Below are positions 22,301-30,459 of a DNA stretch of 64,000 nucleotides, piece by piece. The position numbers and the translations under genes were made by a program. The stretch's first letter is position 1, and the number at the start of each line of letters is the position of its first letter. The DNA is from Halichondria panicea (Eukaryota > Porifera > Demospongiae > Suberitida > Halichondriidae). The stretch lies in contig NC_087390.1 in NCBI RefSeq assembly GCF_963675165.1, positions 3,114,001 to 3,178,000 on the forward strand, given 5' to 3'. Under the pieces are notes generated by a model that did not search any database, was not told the DNA's origin, and saw only the letters and a program-made list of their open reading frames with translations.

Positions 22301-23210
22301 TGACTATGTAGAGACCACCTCCCCAATTTGCTTCGTTAGCTCTGAATGTACAGTCACGAATTGTAAATGTATTGAAGTTAGATTTCCCACTTAGCTGTAT
22401 TGACAGTCCACCACCTCTGCCCAGCCCTTGGTGATTTAGTCGTGAGTTATTCTTGTATTGCATGTATTTTGAGCCCCAGAACTGAGCTTTGTTATTGGAA
22501 AATGTGCAGTTAGCCAGCAAATAACGATTCCCCCTTGCTCTCATATTTTCAGGCTTGCTGTTAAAATCTGTGCAGTAAACACCAGCTGCGCAGACAGTGA
22601 ATTCAATGTAAAGTCCACCGCCTCGGAAAATATCGTCAATTTTTGTGTTCTGCTGTGAATTGTGCTCGAAAACAGAATTTAATATCTCAACAACTCCACT
22701 GACGTCATACATAACAAGACCAACTCCAGAATTGTTGAAGACATAAAGTCCATTAACAGAAAGGTCAGTACAGTTAATAATGTACAATGCGCTGCTCAGT
22801 TGAACCATGCTATTCATATACTTGTCCTCGGTTGTACTGTCATGTACCAAGCCACAACCAACTATTTTTAAACTTCTGATAGTCAAGCCGGTAACGTGTA
22901 CAAACTTTAGGCCACCTTCGATCCCATTGCACCTTAATGTAGTGTTATTCTTGCCAACAAATGTGATATTGGTGAGATTGCTCAAAACAATTGGCTTGGA
23001 AATATCAATATCTCCTGAGCAGAAACGAATTATTGTGTCATTTCCAATCTTCTCCGTATCAAAAATAATATCACACTCTTTTTGATGACCGTTCGTCTCT
23101 ATAGAACAAATACAGTTTGAATGTTGTCCAAATACGATGTGGTGTAGGATGATGATAGCTATTGCTAAAAGCAGCATGAAGTGTCTTTGGTTACTCATCT
23201 TCACAGACAA
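19368..23210 (-). CDS. Beta-helix multi-pass membrane protein, intact (unit A)
   Basis: An uninterrupted frame of 1280 residues. Residues 1 to about 28 form a signal peptide (RHFMLLLAIAIIILHHIVFG). Residues of about 30-600 are a glycosylation-rich parallel beta-helix-like ectodomain with GGGL/GGGV turns. A Cys-rich stalk follows (CPPGYFLDESTENCVC near 731, GRLCGECRENYS near 825), then about nine hydrophobic segments from about 857 to 1235, including QPYLKRWHNILDSLLLL. The tail is acidic and Ser-rich. The layout fits a cell-surface receptor-like or adhesion protein; ligand and signalling partner are unknown and no standard signalling domain is seen. It is the only complete copy of this gene in the window; copies at 40853 and 60884 have lost roughly the last 190 residues. 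The ATG four codons downstream (MSNQ) could also be used. Confidence 0.85.
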   Translation of the reverse strand: MSVKMSNQRHFMLLLAIAIIILHHIVFGQHSNCICSIETNGHQKECDIIFDTEKIGNDTIIRFCSGDIDISKPIVLSNLTNITFVGKNNTTLRCNGIEGGLKFVHVTGLTIRSLKIVGCGLVHDSTTEDKYMNSMVQLSSALYIINCTDLSVNGLYVFNNSGVGLVMYDVSGVVEILNSVFEHNSQQNTKIDDIFRGGGLYIEFTVCAAGVYCTDFNSKPENMRARGNRYLLANCTFSNNKAQFWGSKYMQYKNNSRLNHQGLGRGGGLSIQLSGKSNFNTFTIRDCTFRANEANWGGGLYIVIQDSSSHNIIKLLNLTIQDNTCKHFGGGGVDIGYNTALISNNTVHFDHCTFERNWAVYGGGIRVYSIRREKSDLLNVLEFYHCNWTQNEAKYGSAIDIAPHVWEILSKGFLPVPVFHNCEFRSNTVSLDSQNYTGYENGRGSMMLTDFNAIFSGLIIFEGNSGSALYLSSSIITTRPDTICDFVGNYGFEGGAIAFVGLSALFVMEKNSFTFNKNTALRRGGAIYEYNIDKHNFVSSRSCFIQYHGSVDSKNSNVTFEFKDNYAEIAEGNQTECYAAGHDIFSPSLQTCITACNHPTEGFERTTHHYAHTFTCVGTFIFHGADIKCHLSTSGGQFQINKTMFLGDNQYFQVYPGRKTNLPISVINDYYQTIDAVYYATLSKNTSSVKLGQPYTYISNRKVQLNGQPGSDSVLRLQKLGYRELRLNINISLLECPPGYFLDESTENCVCSASTLETAFRPIHQCDYKLFQAHLQKGYWFGFNNNTRNFEYGYCPGGYCNHFDQNSVLPKTKEMLDKEVCGIYRTGRLCGECRENYSVHYHGMNHNCQKNESCDYGWLLYIISELFPLTVLFVLTTVLNISFTSGAVNGFIFFSQVIDSIPVTGNSFIIFPNPVYHTYTITRMIYNVFNLDFFLHDKLSFCLWRGATTMDMLMFKFTTVVYVLLLVIITVGLINYCNILQKCSCFRYSTIKSSIIHGLSAVLVIVFSRCFKVCSQILNITHVYGQGNIFYQTVVFLQGNLTPFSGDHLKYAIFAVLCMLIMFIPMLLLLIYPFCFKLLSICKCVDTNSIAKMFVHAPYSKLKPFLDSFQSCFKDNYRVFAGLYFVYRVLIICTTLFPTLSHQYLTLDVLLVSFLLIHSIAQPYLKRWHNILDSLLLLCLIIINQVTRFNYDNSKFPNGDDSQLLPYSTTLLVLIMNCPIVYMIAYILVRLVCKVRDALKKTKRLDLVQVQDWDDMELSNRDRDSDSNSDENSDYHAFGK

Positions 23211-23733
23211 ACTTAGTATGTCTAGAACTGCTCAACTATTATGATATTGAAACCCAATAATTATTGATATAGGAGTAGAAGTTTTGGGGTAAATTAATTG
23301 TTAGTAATCACGTTAAAATCATCATTATACTACTTAATCAATCATAAAGAGAGCCAAAGCAAACTGATAGACCTAGTAGTCGTATTCGAATAAGGGCTAT
23401 ATACATGTCATGCAGCAAAAAATAACTAGCTGAAATGTCACAATCATTGTTGTTAACTTGAGCTTCACCCTATATATATAATAACAAAAGAACTTATTTC
23501 TTAATGCCTTCTGAAGTTTTCTTTGTCAGCCTGTTGTTTGGGTGTGTATATTGTTGAAATCAAAAATAAAATTTGTTTTCTACTTCTGGCTGCAGAGAAC
23601 TAACAACTTAGATCTAGCAAGGGTATAACACCAGGTATAGTGCTATATGCATGTAATAATGCTGTCGAAGGACTCGAAGCCTTCCTGTCCTGAGCTGGTG
23701 TGGAATACGCCGTTGACAATAATTATAATAATA
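23211..23733. other. 5' flank of beta-helix gene, no gene seen
   Basis: AT-rich sequence upstream of the minus-strand beta-helix gene, repeated with indels at 44120-44633. It presumably holds the promoter. No specific element was identified. Confidence 0.4.
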
Positions 23734-24127
23734 GCTCTTGCATGGTTGATTTTGATCTGTGTACTTATCGATCTAGCAATGACACTATATGCCCACACTG
23801 TTGATTATGCTCTTGCATGGTTGTTTTGCTCTGTGTACTTATCGATCTAGCAATGACACTATATGCCCACATTGTTGATTATGTTCTTGCATGGTTTTTT
23901 TTTATCTGTGTACTTATCGATCTAGCAATGACACTACGTATATATATGCCCACACTGTTGATTATGCTCTTGCATGGTTGTTTTGATCTGTGTACTTATC
24001 GATCTAGCAATGACACTATATGCCCACACTGTTGATTGCTCTTGCATGGTTGTTTTGATCTGTGTACTTATCGATCTAGCAATGACACTATATGCCCACA
24101 CTGTTGATTATGCTCTTGCATGGTTGT
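23734..24127. repeat. 75-bp minisatellite, unit A, left part
   Basis: About five to six copies of a 72-83 bp unit with the core gtgtacttatcgatctagca then atgacactatatgcccac and gctcttgcatgg. Unit starts (gctcttgcatgg or variant) lie at 23734, 23809, 23883, 23966, 24038 and 24112. The array continues at 24982 after an inserted block. Confidence 0.85.
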
Positions 24128-24187
24128 TATGCCTCGAGGCGTAGCCGCACGAGGGATACGGTAAAGCTGACTGTGTGTGTGTGTGTG

Positions 24188-24218
<31 letters not shown>

Positions 24219-24981
24219 GTGTGTGTGTGTGTATTCCAGCTATAACTGCTCAACGGTTGCAATGCGACGAAAACTAACAGCTTCTATAGGCTTCTAGCCA
24301 CGTTTTCTTGGATTTTGATTCGTGGATTAGCAAACTAAAGCTTCTTTCTCGAGTTATGGCTAGTTTGACTCACATTGAAGGCTGTTGCAGTCTCTTCAGA
24401 ATCTTTCATAGCATCATCTGTCCGCACAAACTTTCTATTCAACATATGAGTTAGCCTTGCACTAAAGCGCTAGCTTTTTGTTAGCTACAATACTCAGAAA
24501 ATATCTGTTAAAACAGCTAGCTAGCAGTAGCCATTTTGATCTCTTTGGACACACCCTTTAATTATTCCTGTGGATGTAATGCGCATGCGCGCTCATTCCC
24601 CATGTGTGATATCCAAGATCCAGATCCAGATTCTCCTGGCAGAATCATCTTTGTCTTGCGGGCCTGGCAAGCCACAAAACACTACCATATAACAATATAG
24701 ATAACAATATGCATGTACACAGGTCTTTTCTTCTTAGATATTATATACACTGAACTACAGATCCTGGAAGAATCAATTTTCTTCTTTCTTGAGGTCCTGG
24801 TAAGCCACATAATACAATAAATAACAACAATAGAACATGTAAATAAGTCTTTTCTTCTCAGTGACTTTATATAGATAAGCTAACTTTAATATAAAATTCA
24901 TTATAGATAACACTCTAATACTTTTGAGCGAAAGCAAAAACATGGCGAGAGGCATTAGCACAGCGCCAGCTTGAACACTAG
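24128..24981. mobile_element. Insertion splitting the minisatellite (foldback-arm relative)
   Basis: Begins tatgcctcgaggcgtagccg and is homologous over about 400 bases to the arms of the 12409-14121 foldback (shared ttctataggcttctag, ttttcttggattttgat, tctcgagttatg). Its right half contains an imperfect tandem repeat of about 125 bp (about 24628-24752 and 24765-24885, each with cctgg.aagccaca). The block is absent from the matching site in unit B (about 44870), so it entered after, or was lost following, the duplication. Confidence 0.65.
24171..24232. repeat. GT / CTGT microsatellite
   Basis: A run of gt dinucleotides (about 24172-24190), then about seven ctgt units, then more gt to 24232. 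It lies inside the foldback-arm relative at the same place where the 12409 arm has a shorter gtgtctgtctgtgt run. Confidence 0.9.
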
Positions 24982-25115
24982 TTTTGATCTGTGTACTTAT
25001 CGATCTAGCAATGACACTATATGTCCACACTGTTGATTGCTCTGGCATGGTTGTTTTGATCTGTGTAATTATCGATCTAGCAATGACACTATATGCCCAC
25101 ACTGTTTACTATGCT
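24982..25115. repeat. 75-bp minisatellite, unit A, right part
   Basis: Two further copies of the minisatellite unit (ttttgatctgtgta...cccacactgtt), resuming after the 24128-24981 insertion. Confidence 0.8.
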
Positions 25116-25180
25116 GTATGTGTATGTATAATTTATATCTACAAACATTGTTGTTGTTGTTTTATACTGAAGCCACAATG

Positions 25181-25215
25181 TAGTTGTAAATTGAAACTGA
25201 TTGCGTTTTGGACTA
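25181..25215 (+). promoter_or_regulatory. Upstream element shared by POT genes (class a, unit A)
   Basis: The sequence tagttgta followed by tgaaactgattgcgttttgg lies about 127 bp before the class a start codon. POT e has tagttgta and tgaaactgatagcgttt at a similar distance. It is a candidate core promoter element by conservation between paralogues. Confidence 0.4.
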
Positions 25216-25321
25216 ACATGGAAGACTTCTAGTTTGTCTACATTACGTTCATAATAATCCAATCATAAGTTATATAGTACCTTAATTTGCATCTTGAAGT
25301 TTTCTACAATCTAATCTCACG

Positions 25322-26774
25322 ATGAAAGCCACATTTTTATCAAGATGCAAGTGCAAGTACAGAGTGAGGTGGTTCTATTCAAAGGGAGCATTTCTTGTTT
25401 TGGTATGGATTATGCTGTTGATCATAACATGTTTCTCTGTGGGATATCCCAGCCATATTTGGTATGTTCGGAGCTGTTTTCTCGGGATGGCTAGCCGACG
25501 CTAAGCTTGGGAACTACAGAGTTATGAAATGCAGTTTTGTGCTTTTGTTTTTCACAAGTTTGTGTTGTAGTGCCTGCACCATAGTCCCTGGTATTATGCC
25601 TTACATATACGTTAAAAGTTTCTTGTTTTGTATCGGTGTAGGTACGTTTGTAGTATCTGCAGTGGCATGCTTGGTTACTTTACTACAACTCGGTTTGGAC
25701 CAGATGCCTGATGCTTCATCTTCTAGTTTCACCAGCTTTATTTCCTGGTTTATATTCAGTATATTTGCTGGTATTTGGATCAGTACTTTATCAATACACT
25801 TTTATTCAAACAAAACATTGTCAACTTGGATTTTCCAGCTATACAGTTTAGTTCCACCTTTTTGTATGACTTGTGTCTTAGTTTCAGACTTCATTTTTGC
25901 CAAAAAATTGTTGATAATTGAGCCAAAGTCACCTCAGTCCCTCAAAACCATCTACCATGTTCTCAAGTTTGCTGCCAAGCACAAAGCTCCCCTAAATCGC
26001 AGTGCTCTCACATACTGGGAGGAAGATGTACCTTCAAGAATGGACTTGGGAAAGTCGAGATACGGTGGACCATTCACTACAGAGCAAGTTGAAGATGTAA
26101 AGACCATCTTACGTTTGTTGCCCCTCTGCTTAACACTATGGTTACTAGGGTGCTCACTTGCATTCTTTCATCCATCAACTTCTGTTACGGTTTATCTTCC
26201 TAATTGGACCCTATATTCATCCATGTTTCTGGCCTTATTCACTTACAACTCTTGGTGGTGTGGTGTGGTTTGGACTGTCTTATATGAGTTCGTAATCTAC
26301 CCAGTAATACAAAATAGACTTCTCAGCATCCTTAGAAGACTTGGAATAATCTCTTTCTTCATAACGGCTCTCAGTATTGTGTTCCTAATTCTGGAAGTAG
26401 TACACTACTATCACAGTGATTTAATGGCAGTCTGTTTCATCATTGACATATTGCATTCAGTTTCTAAAGGTTTGTTCACAATACTGCTTTTTAGTACCAT
26501 GCTGGAGTTTGTTTGTGCTCAAGCTCCATACAACATGAGAGGATTGTTTGGAGGGTGTACGATTCTTGTGTTGTTTTCATCATTTATTATCAGTTATAAT
26601 CTTCCGTTGAATCTCACACTTACAATGTATGGGATTAGAGTAGGGATCAGTCTGCTTGGATTCATCCTGTACTGCCTCCTGGCACGCTGGTACAAGAGGA
26701 GAGTTAGAGACGAGGACTATAATACACAAACGGTTGTGGAGGAAATCTATGATCGTTACTTGTCAGCTCAGTAG
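25322..26774 (+). pseudogene. POT/PTR-type transporter, class a, broken (unit A)
   Basis: It starts with the conserved N-terminus (RCKCKYRVRWFYSKGAFLVLVW begins near residue 8). Near 25444 it lacks 71 bases present in unit B (45258-45328), which shifts the frame; the 5' frame stops at 25504. The remaining 436 codons (25464-26774) carry the later blocks in frame: LGLDQMPDASSSSFTSF, HKAPLNRSALTYWEED, GGPFTTEQVEDVKTIL, CAQAPYNMRGLF and LARWYKRRVRDEDY. A shorter protein from an internal start would lack the first membrane segment. The copy in unit B has different lesions, so this class seems to be under relaxed constraint. Confidence 0.8.
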
Positions 26775-27451
26775 TGAGTGATATTTTCTGGAAGGGGATT
26801 GTTATTATAGAGTTATACATAATTATAGCAAATGCATTGACTGCAGCCTCCACCTCATGCAATAATTGCATATATAGCAGTACGTACCGGCACAGTTTAT
26901 ATGTGTGAGGTATCAACTATTACATTGTTTTATCAGTGAGATATGCTGCATAATTTTTATATGTATTACGTCAGTCTAGAATATTGCTTAAAGGTTTTTC
27001 ATTTACCACAAGTATAATACCATGGTTTATTAGTGTACTATAATCAGCTACGTAGCAGCACAATTAATCGTCTTCACCGACAACGAATGACTTAATTATG
27101 AGTAGGAGCTTGCATTTGGAAGTGATGTATACAATTATATATACATACTGTAAAACAGCACAGGAATTTTGTAAAGAGGAGTACAGATATATTATAAAAT
27201 GATGTATTTTGTAAACTATGGCATCGAGTGGTGTATATTACTTGCAAACGAATCGGTTTATTATTTATTGTTGGTGGGGCCGATTGAAAGTGGGACTAGA
27301 ATTACTCGTGTTCTTGTTGCTTGAAAAGTCAAATTAGAGTTGAAACACTGCTAAAGTGTATATAGATCTAAGGGTACTTCTTCACTCACTATCAATAGAG
27401 TGTATAGTTCCCTCACAAACAAGCTAGAGAGAGTCTAGTCTGTTACACTTG
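26775..27451. other. Intergenic region between POT a and POT b
   Basis: AT-rich, no gene recognised. It matches 46670-47457 in unit B, where a segment of about 60 bp near 46864 is duplicated in tandem. Confidence 0.45.
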
Positions 27452-27615
27452 TTTCAAAGGTATAAACTTTCGCGGAATGACCGGTAGAAAGGTTTTCACG
27501 GATTTAATTTCGTTGAATAGCAGTTTGCATGCATGTATGCGATAGTAATTAAATGTTCGCGGTAGATGCTTGATCATGAACATTTATACCCTCGAAATAT
27601 ACCCACTAAACGGTA
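27452..27615. mobile_element. MITE, taccgtatagcg family, left end lost
   Basis: The right end (accctcgaaatatacccact, then aaacggta) and the interior (gtataaactttcgcggaatg) match the element at 47458-47621. The outer left repeat present in unit B (tactgtatagcgggtatatt) is missing here. Confidence 0.6.
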
Positions 27616-27784
27616 GTATTTGTACCAGTACAACTGATGCCTTTGATCTTTGGTGCAACCATAGTACAAAGCTATACACACGCCTACTGTTAGCGTCATT
27701 GTACAAACTGAAACCACAAGTATAGCTGTATATACTGTAATATTATAAACTTTGAAACCATAATTTTGTACTGACATAAATACT

Positions 27785-27806
27785 GCGAAAACTGATCGTG
27801 TTTTTG
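27785..27806 (+). promoter_or_regulatory. Upstream element shared by POT genes (class b, unit A)
   Basis: The sequence gcgaaaactgatcgtgttttt, about 85 bp before the start at 27872, matches the actgatwgcgttt element of classes a and e. A second shared string, tataaactttgaaacca, occurs at about 27747 and also upstream of POT f at about 14594. Confidence 0.4.
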
Positions 27807-27871
27807 AACAACGGGAGAGTACTTTGACAACTCAATATGCGATATATCATGACCACAGTCTCTTAAAGTTC

Positions 27872-29413
27872 ATGATGAGAGCCAACAGAATTACATCTGT
27901 ATCAAGATGCAAGTGCAAGTACAGAGTGAGGTGTTTCTATTCGAAGGGAGCATTCCTCGTTTTGGTATGGATTATGCTGTTTACCATAACATGTTCGTCT
28001 TTGGGACATGTACTTAGTACCTACAGAGCAACTCTACAAGATGATGACCCAATCATTCCAAAGTGGGTATTTGCTATCCCAGCCATATTTGGCTCGTTGG
28101 GAGCTGTTTTCTCGGGATGGTTGGCTGACGCAAAGCTGGGAAACTACAGAGTGATGAAATACAGCTTTGTGTTGCTATTCTTCACAAGTTTGTGCGGGAG
28201 TGCCTATACCCTAGTTCCTAGTATTGTACACTTCAATTTGTACATTGAAAGTGTTTTCTATTGCATAGGTGGGAGTCTCGTTATAGTAGCTGTAGTAGCA
28301 GGCTTGGTTACTTCACTACAGCTAGGCCTGGATCAGATGCCCGATGCTTCATCTTCTAGCATTACCAGTTTTATTGCCTGGTTTGTATTCAGTGTCTGCA
28401 CTGGTAATTGGATTAGCACTTTTCCATTTTGGGCAATAAAATATTGTTCAAATACAGCAACTTATGTTACCCAGCTATACAGTTTAGTTCCACCTTTTTG
28501 TATGACTGGTGTCCTGGTTTCAGACTTCGTCTTTGCCCAAAAATTGTTGATAATTGAGCCAAAGTCACCTCAGCTCATCAAAACCATATACCAAGTTCTT
28601 AAATTTGCAGCCAAGCACAAGGCTCCCCTAAATCGCAGTGCTCTCACATACTGGGAGGAAGATGTGCCCTCAAGAATGGACCTAGGAAAGTCGAGGTACG
28701 GTGGACCCTTCACTACAGAGCAAGTTGAAGATGTAAAAACTATCTTACGTTTATTTCCTCTCTGCTTAACGCTATGGCTACTAGGGAGCTCACTTGCAAT
28801 CTTCCATCCCCCAAGTTTTGTGAGAGTCGCTCCAACAGGCTGGACCACATGTACTTCCAGACTTCTGTCCTTGTTCACATACAACTCAATGTGGTGTGGT
28901 ATAATTTGGACTTTCTTTTACGAGTTTGTGGTTTACCCAGTGATACAAAACAGTCTTCCCAGCATTATTAGGAGAATCGGAATCATTTCTCTCGTCATAA
29001 CGACTCTCAGTATTGTGTTCCTAATTCTGGAACTAGTTTACTATTATCACAGCGATTTAGTGGCAGTCAGTTTCGTCATCGACATATTGCATTCAGTTTC
29101 TAGAGGTTTGCTCTCAATACTGCTTTGTAGTACCATACTGGAGTTGATTTGTGCTCAAGCTCCATACAACATGAGAGGATTTTTTGGTGGTTGTATGGTA
29201 TTTGTGTTGTTATCATCTGGTATTATTGCCTACTACTTTCCATCAAATCTCAACTTAACATTATATGGGGTTAGAGCAGGCTTCAGTATATTCGGATTCA
29301 TCCTGTACTGCCTCCTTGCTCGCTGGTACAAGAGAAGAGTTAGAGACGAGGACTACAATGCACAAACTGTTGTGGAGGAAGTATATGATCGATACTTGTC
29401 AACTCAGAATTAG
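27872..29413 (+). CDS. POT/PTR-type transporter, class b (unit A)
   Basis: A 513-residue, single-exon polytopic protein starting MMRANRITSVSRCKCKYR. I chose the ATG at 27872 because class f and the unit B copy begin with the same MMRA; an in-frame ATG at 27824 would add 16 residues. The family blocks are present: GWLADAKLGNYRVMK, LGLDQMPDASSSSITSF, HKAPLNRSALTYWEED, GGPFTTEQVEDVKTIL, CAQAPYNMRGFF and LARWYKRRVRDEDY. The first membrane segment (RVRCFYSKGAFLVLVW) lacks the ExxER acids. It probably transports a small solute or peptide across a membrane; the substrate is unknown. The frame is intact. It differs from the unit B copy at about two dozen residues, more than its neighbours c-e. Confidence 0.85.
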   Translation: MMRANRITSVSRCKCKYRVRCFYSKGAFLVLVWIMLFTITCSSLGHVLSTYRATLQDDDPIIPKWVFAIPAIFGSLGAVFSGWLADAKLGNYRVMKYSFVLLFFTSLCGSAYTLVPSIVHFNLYIESVFYCIGGSLVIVAVVAGLVTSLQLGLDQMPDASSSSITSFIAWFVFSVCTGNWISTFPFWAIKYCSNTATYVTQLYSLVPPFCMTGVLVSDFVFAQKLLIIEPKSPQLIKTIYQVLKFAAKHKAPLNRSALTYWEEDVPSRMDLGKSRYGGPFTTEQVEDVKTILRLFPLCLTLWLLGSSLAIFHPPSFVRVAPTGWTTCTSRLLSLFTYNSMWCGIIWTFFYEFVVYPVIQNSLPSIIRRIGIISLVITTLSIVFLILELVYYYHSDLVAVSFVIDILHSVSRGLLSILLCSTILELICAQAPYNMRGFFGGCMVFVLLSSGIIAYYFPSNLNLTLYGVRAGFSIFGFILYCLLARWYKRRVRDEDYNAQTVVEEVYDRYLSTQN

Positions 29414-29921
29414 CTACATCTTATACGTGTATATATATTGACTTGATACTCTCATGTAGTGAAAGAGAATATGAATGACCGTTCTACTGTACAAGCATGA
29501 ATCGGTGTGTCCTGATTTTACTATTAAGTGTTTGTTGAAAAGTTTCCATGCACATTACGGTACTGTAAAATCACACCTTGAGAGTCTGCCAAGTCTAGCA
29601 CTGAGAGTCCTGAGAGTATGCGTGTCTGTAAGTCTTGGTTGGCTTAAAAACTCGTTGTTTTGTGTTTTGGAATGCACTTTTTATTGTTAAACCTGTCAAT
29701 AGCATAGGTCTTGATTATTTTACAGTTATGAATAATTATGGCAAACATTTCGAGTCAGTAAACTCCAGTGGAGCAAAAATACTATAGAGCTCTATACGAA
29801 ATTAAATTTACAATAACACCATGAGAATACAGTGATACATGACTGTACGTAGTAACTTGCCTCTCTCTATATATATAGTGCAGCATTATGCTCTATATAG
29901 TATCTTATATATATATATATA
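29414..29921. other. 3' flank of POT b, no gene seen
   Basis: Non-coding. It ends in a TA-dinucleotide run (about 29862-29921) directly before a small inverted-repeat element. It matches 49413-49935. Confidence 0.45.
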
Positions 29922-30043
29922 TAGTGGAACCTTTTATAACGGACTCTTTAAATAGCGGACCCTCCCAATAAAAGACACCTCCGAATATATAGCAGACAAA
30001 ACCTCTTGCACCAACTTGTCCGTTATTTGGAGGTTCCACTGTA
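29922..30043. mobile_element. Small TIR element, about 122 bp
   Basis: Left end agtggaaccttttataacgg and right end ccgttatttggaggttccact are imperfect inverted repeats of about 25 bp, giving a MITE with CAGTGGAACC-type ends like those of Tigger/pogo families. It is flanked by TA on the left. The unit B counterpart is 49936-50057. Confidence 0.6.
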
Positions 30044-30459
30044 GTTATAATTAGTACATTTGCTTCTCAGGTTGGTTAAGACTGTTTCACAAATAAGGGC
30101 CATTAAAATGAGAGAGAGAGTGCATTATTGCATAATTGTCATTGTGAAATGGTTTCATTGTGTACCTTTTTTATATACGTGAAAAGGATCAGGATGATAA
30201 CAACATTGCCATGGTTATTTCCATGTTGTTTATTTAATAACCAAAGAATGCTGCCAATACTAATCACTTTTATGTACAATCTTACTATCCGCAAAAGAAA
30301 GCTCTTACTATAGTGCATAGAAACTAGATGGATACTTATAGGACTGCATGCATGCTATCACGTATTTTGTTACAAATCATAAATGTCACGATATTTTACA
30401 AGAAATGGTAGTTGTTTATAGAACCTTCTTTATCTTTGCCTTCAGTCATCTTCTCACTC
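30044..30459. other. Intergenic region between convergent POT b and POT c
   Basis: Presumably holds the 3' ends of both transporter genes. Two short frames (30128-30313 and 30348-30539) are conserved in unit B only because the whole region is nearly identical; neither is recognisable. Confidence 0.4.

Noticed and set aside
19368..23210. Bacterial polymorphic outer-membrane protein or autotransporter
   Set aside because: The beta-helix region resembles such proteins, but the C-terminal half is a multi-span helical membrane region with no outer-membrane barrel, and the surrounding genes are eukaryotic.
23734..25115. Regular repeats considered as a CRISPR array
   Set aside because: Units of about 75 bp are tandem without unique spacers, and the DNA is eukaryotic; this is a minisatellite.
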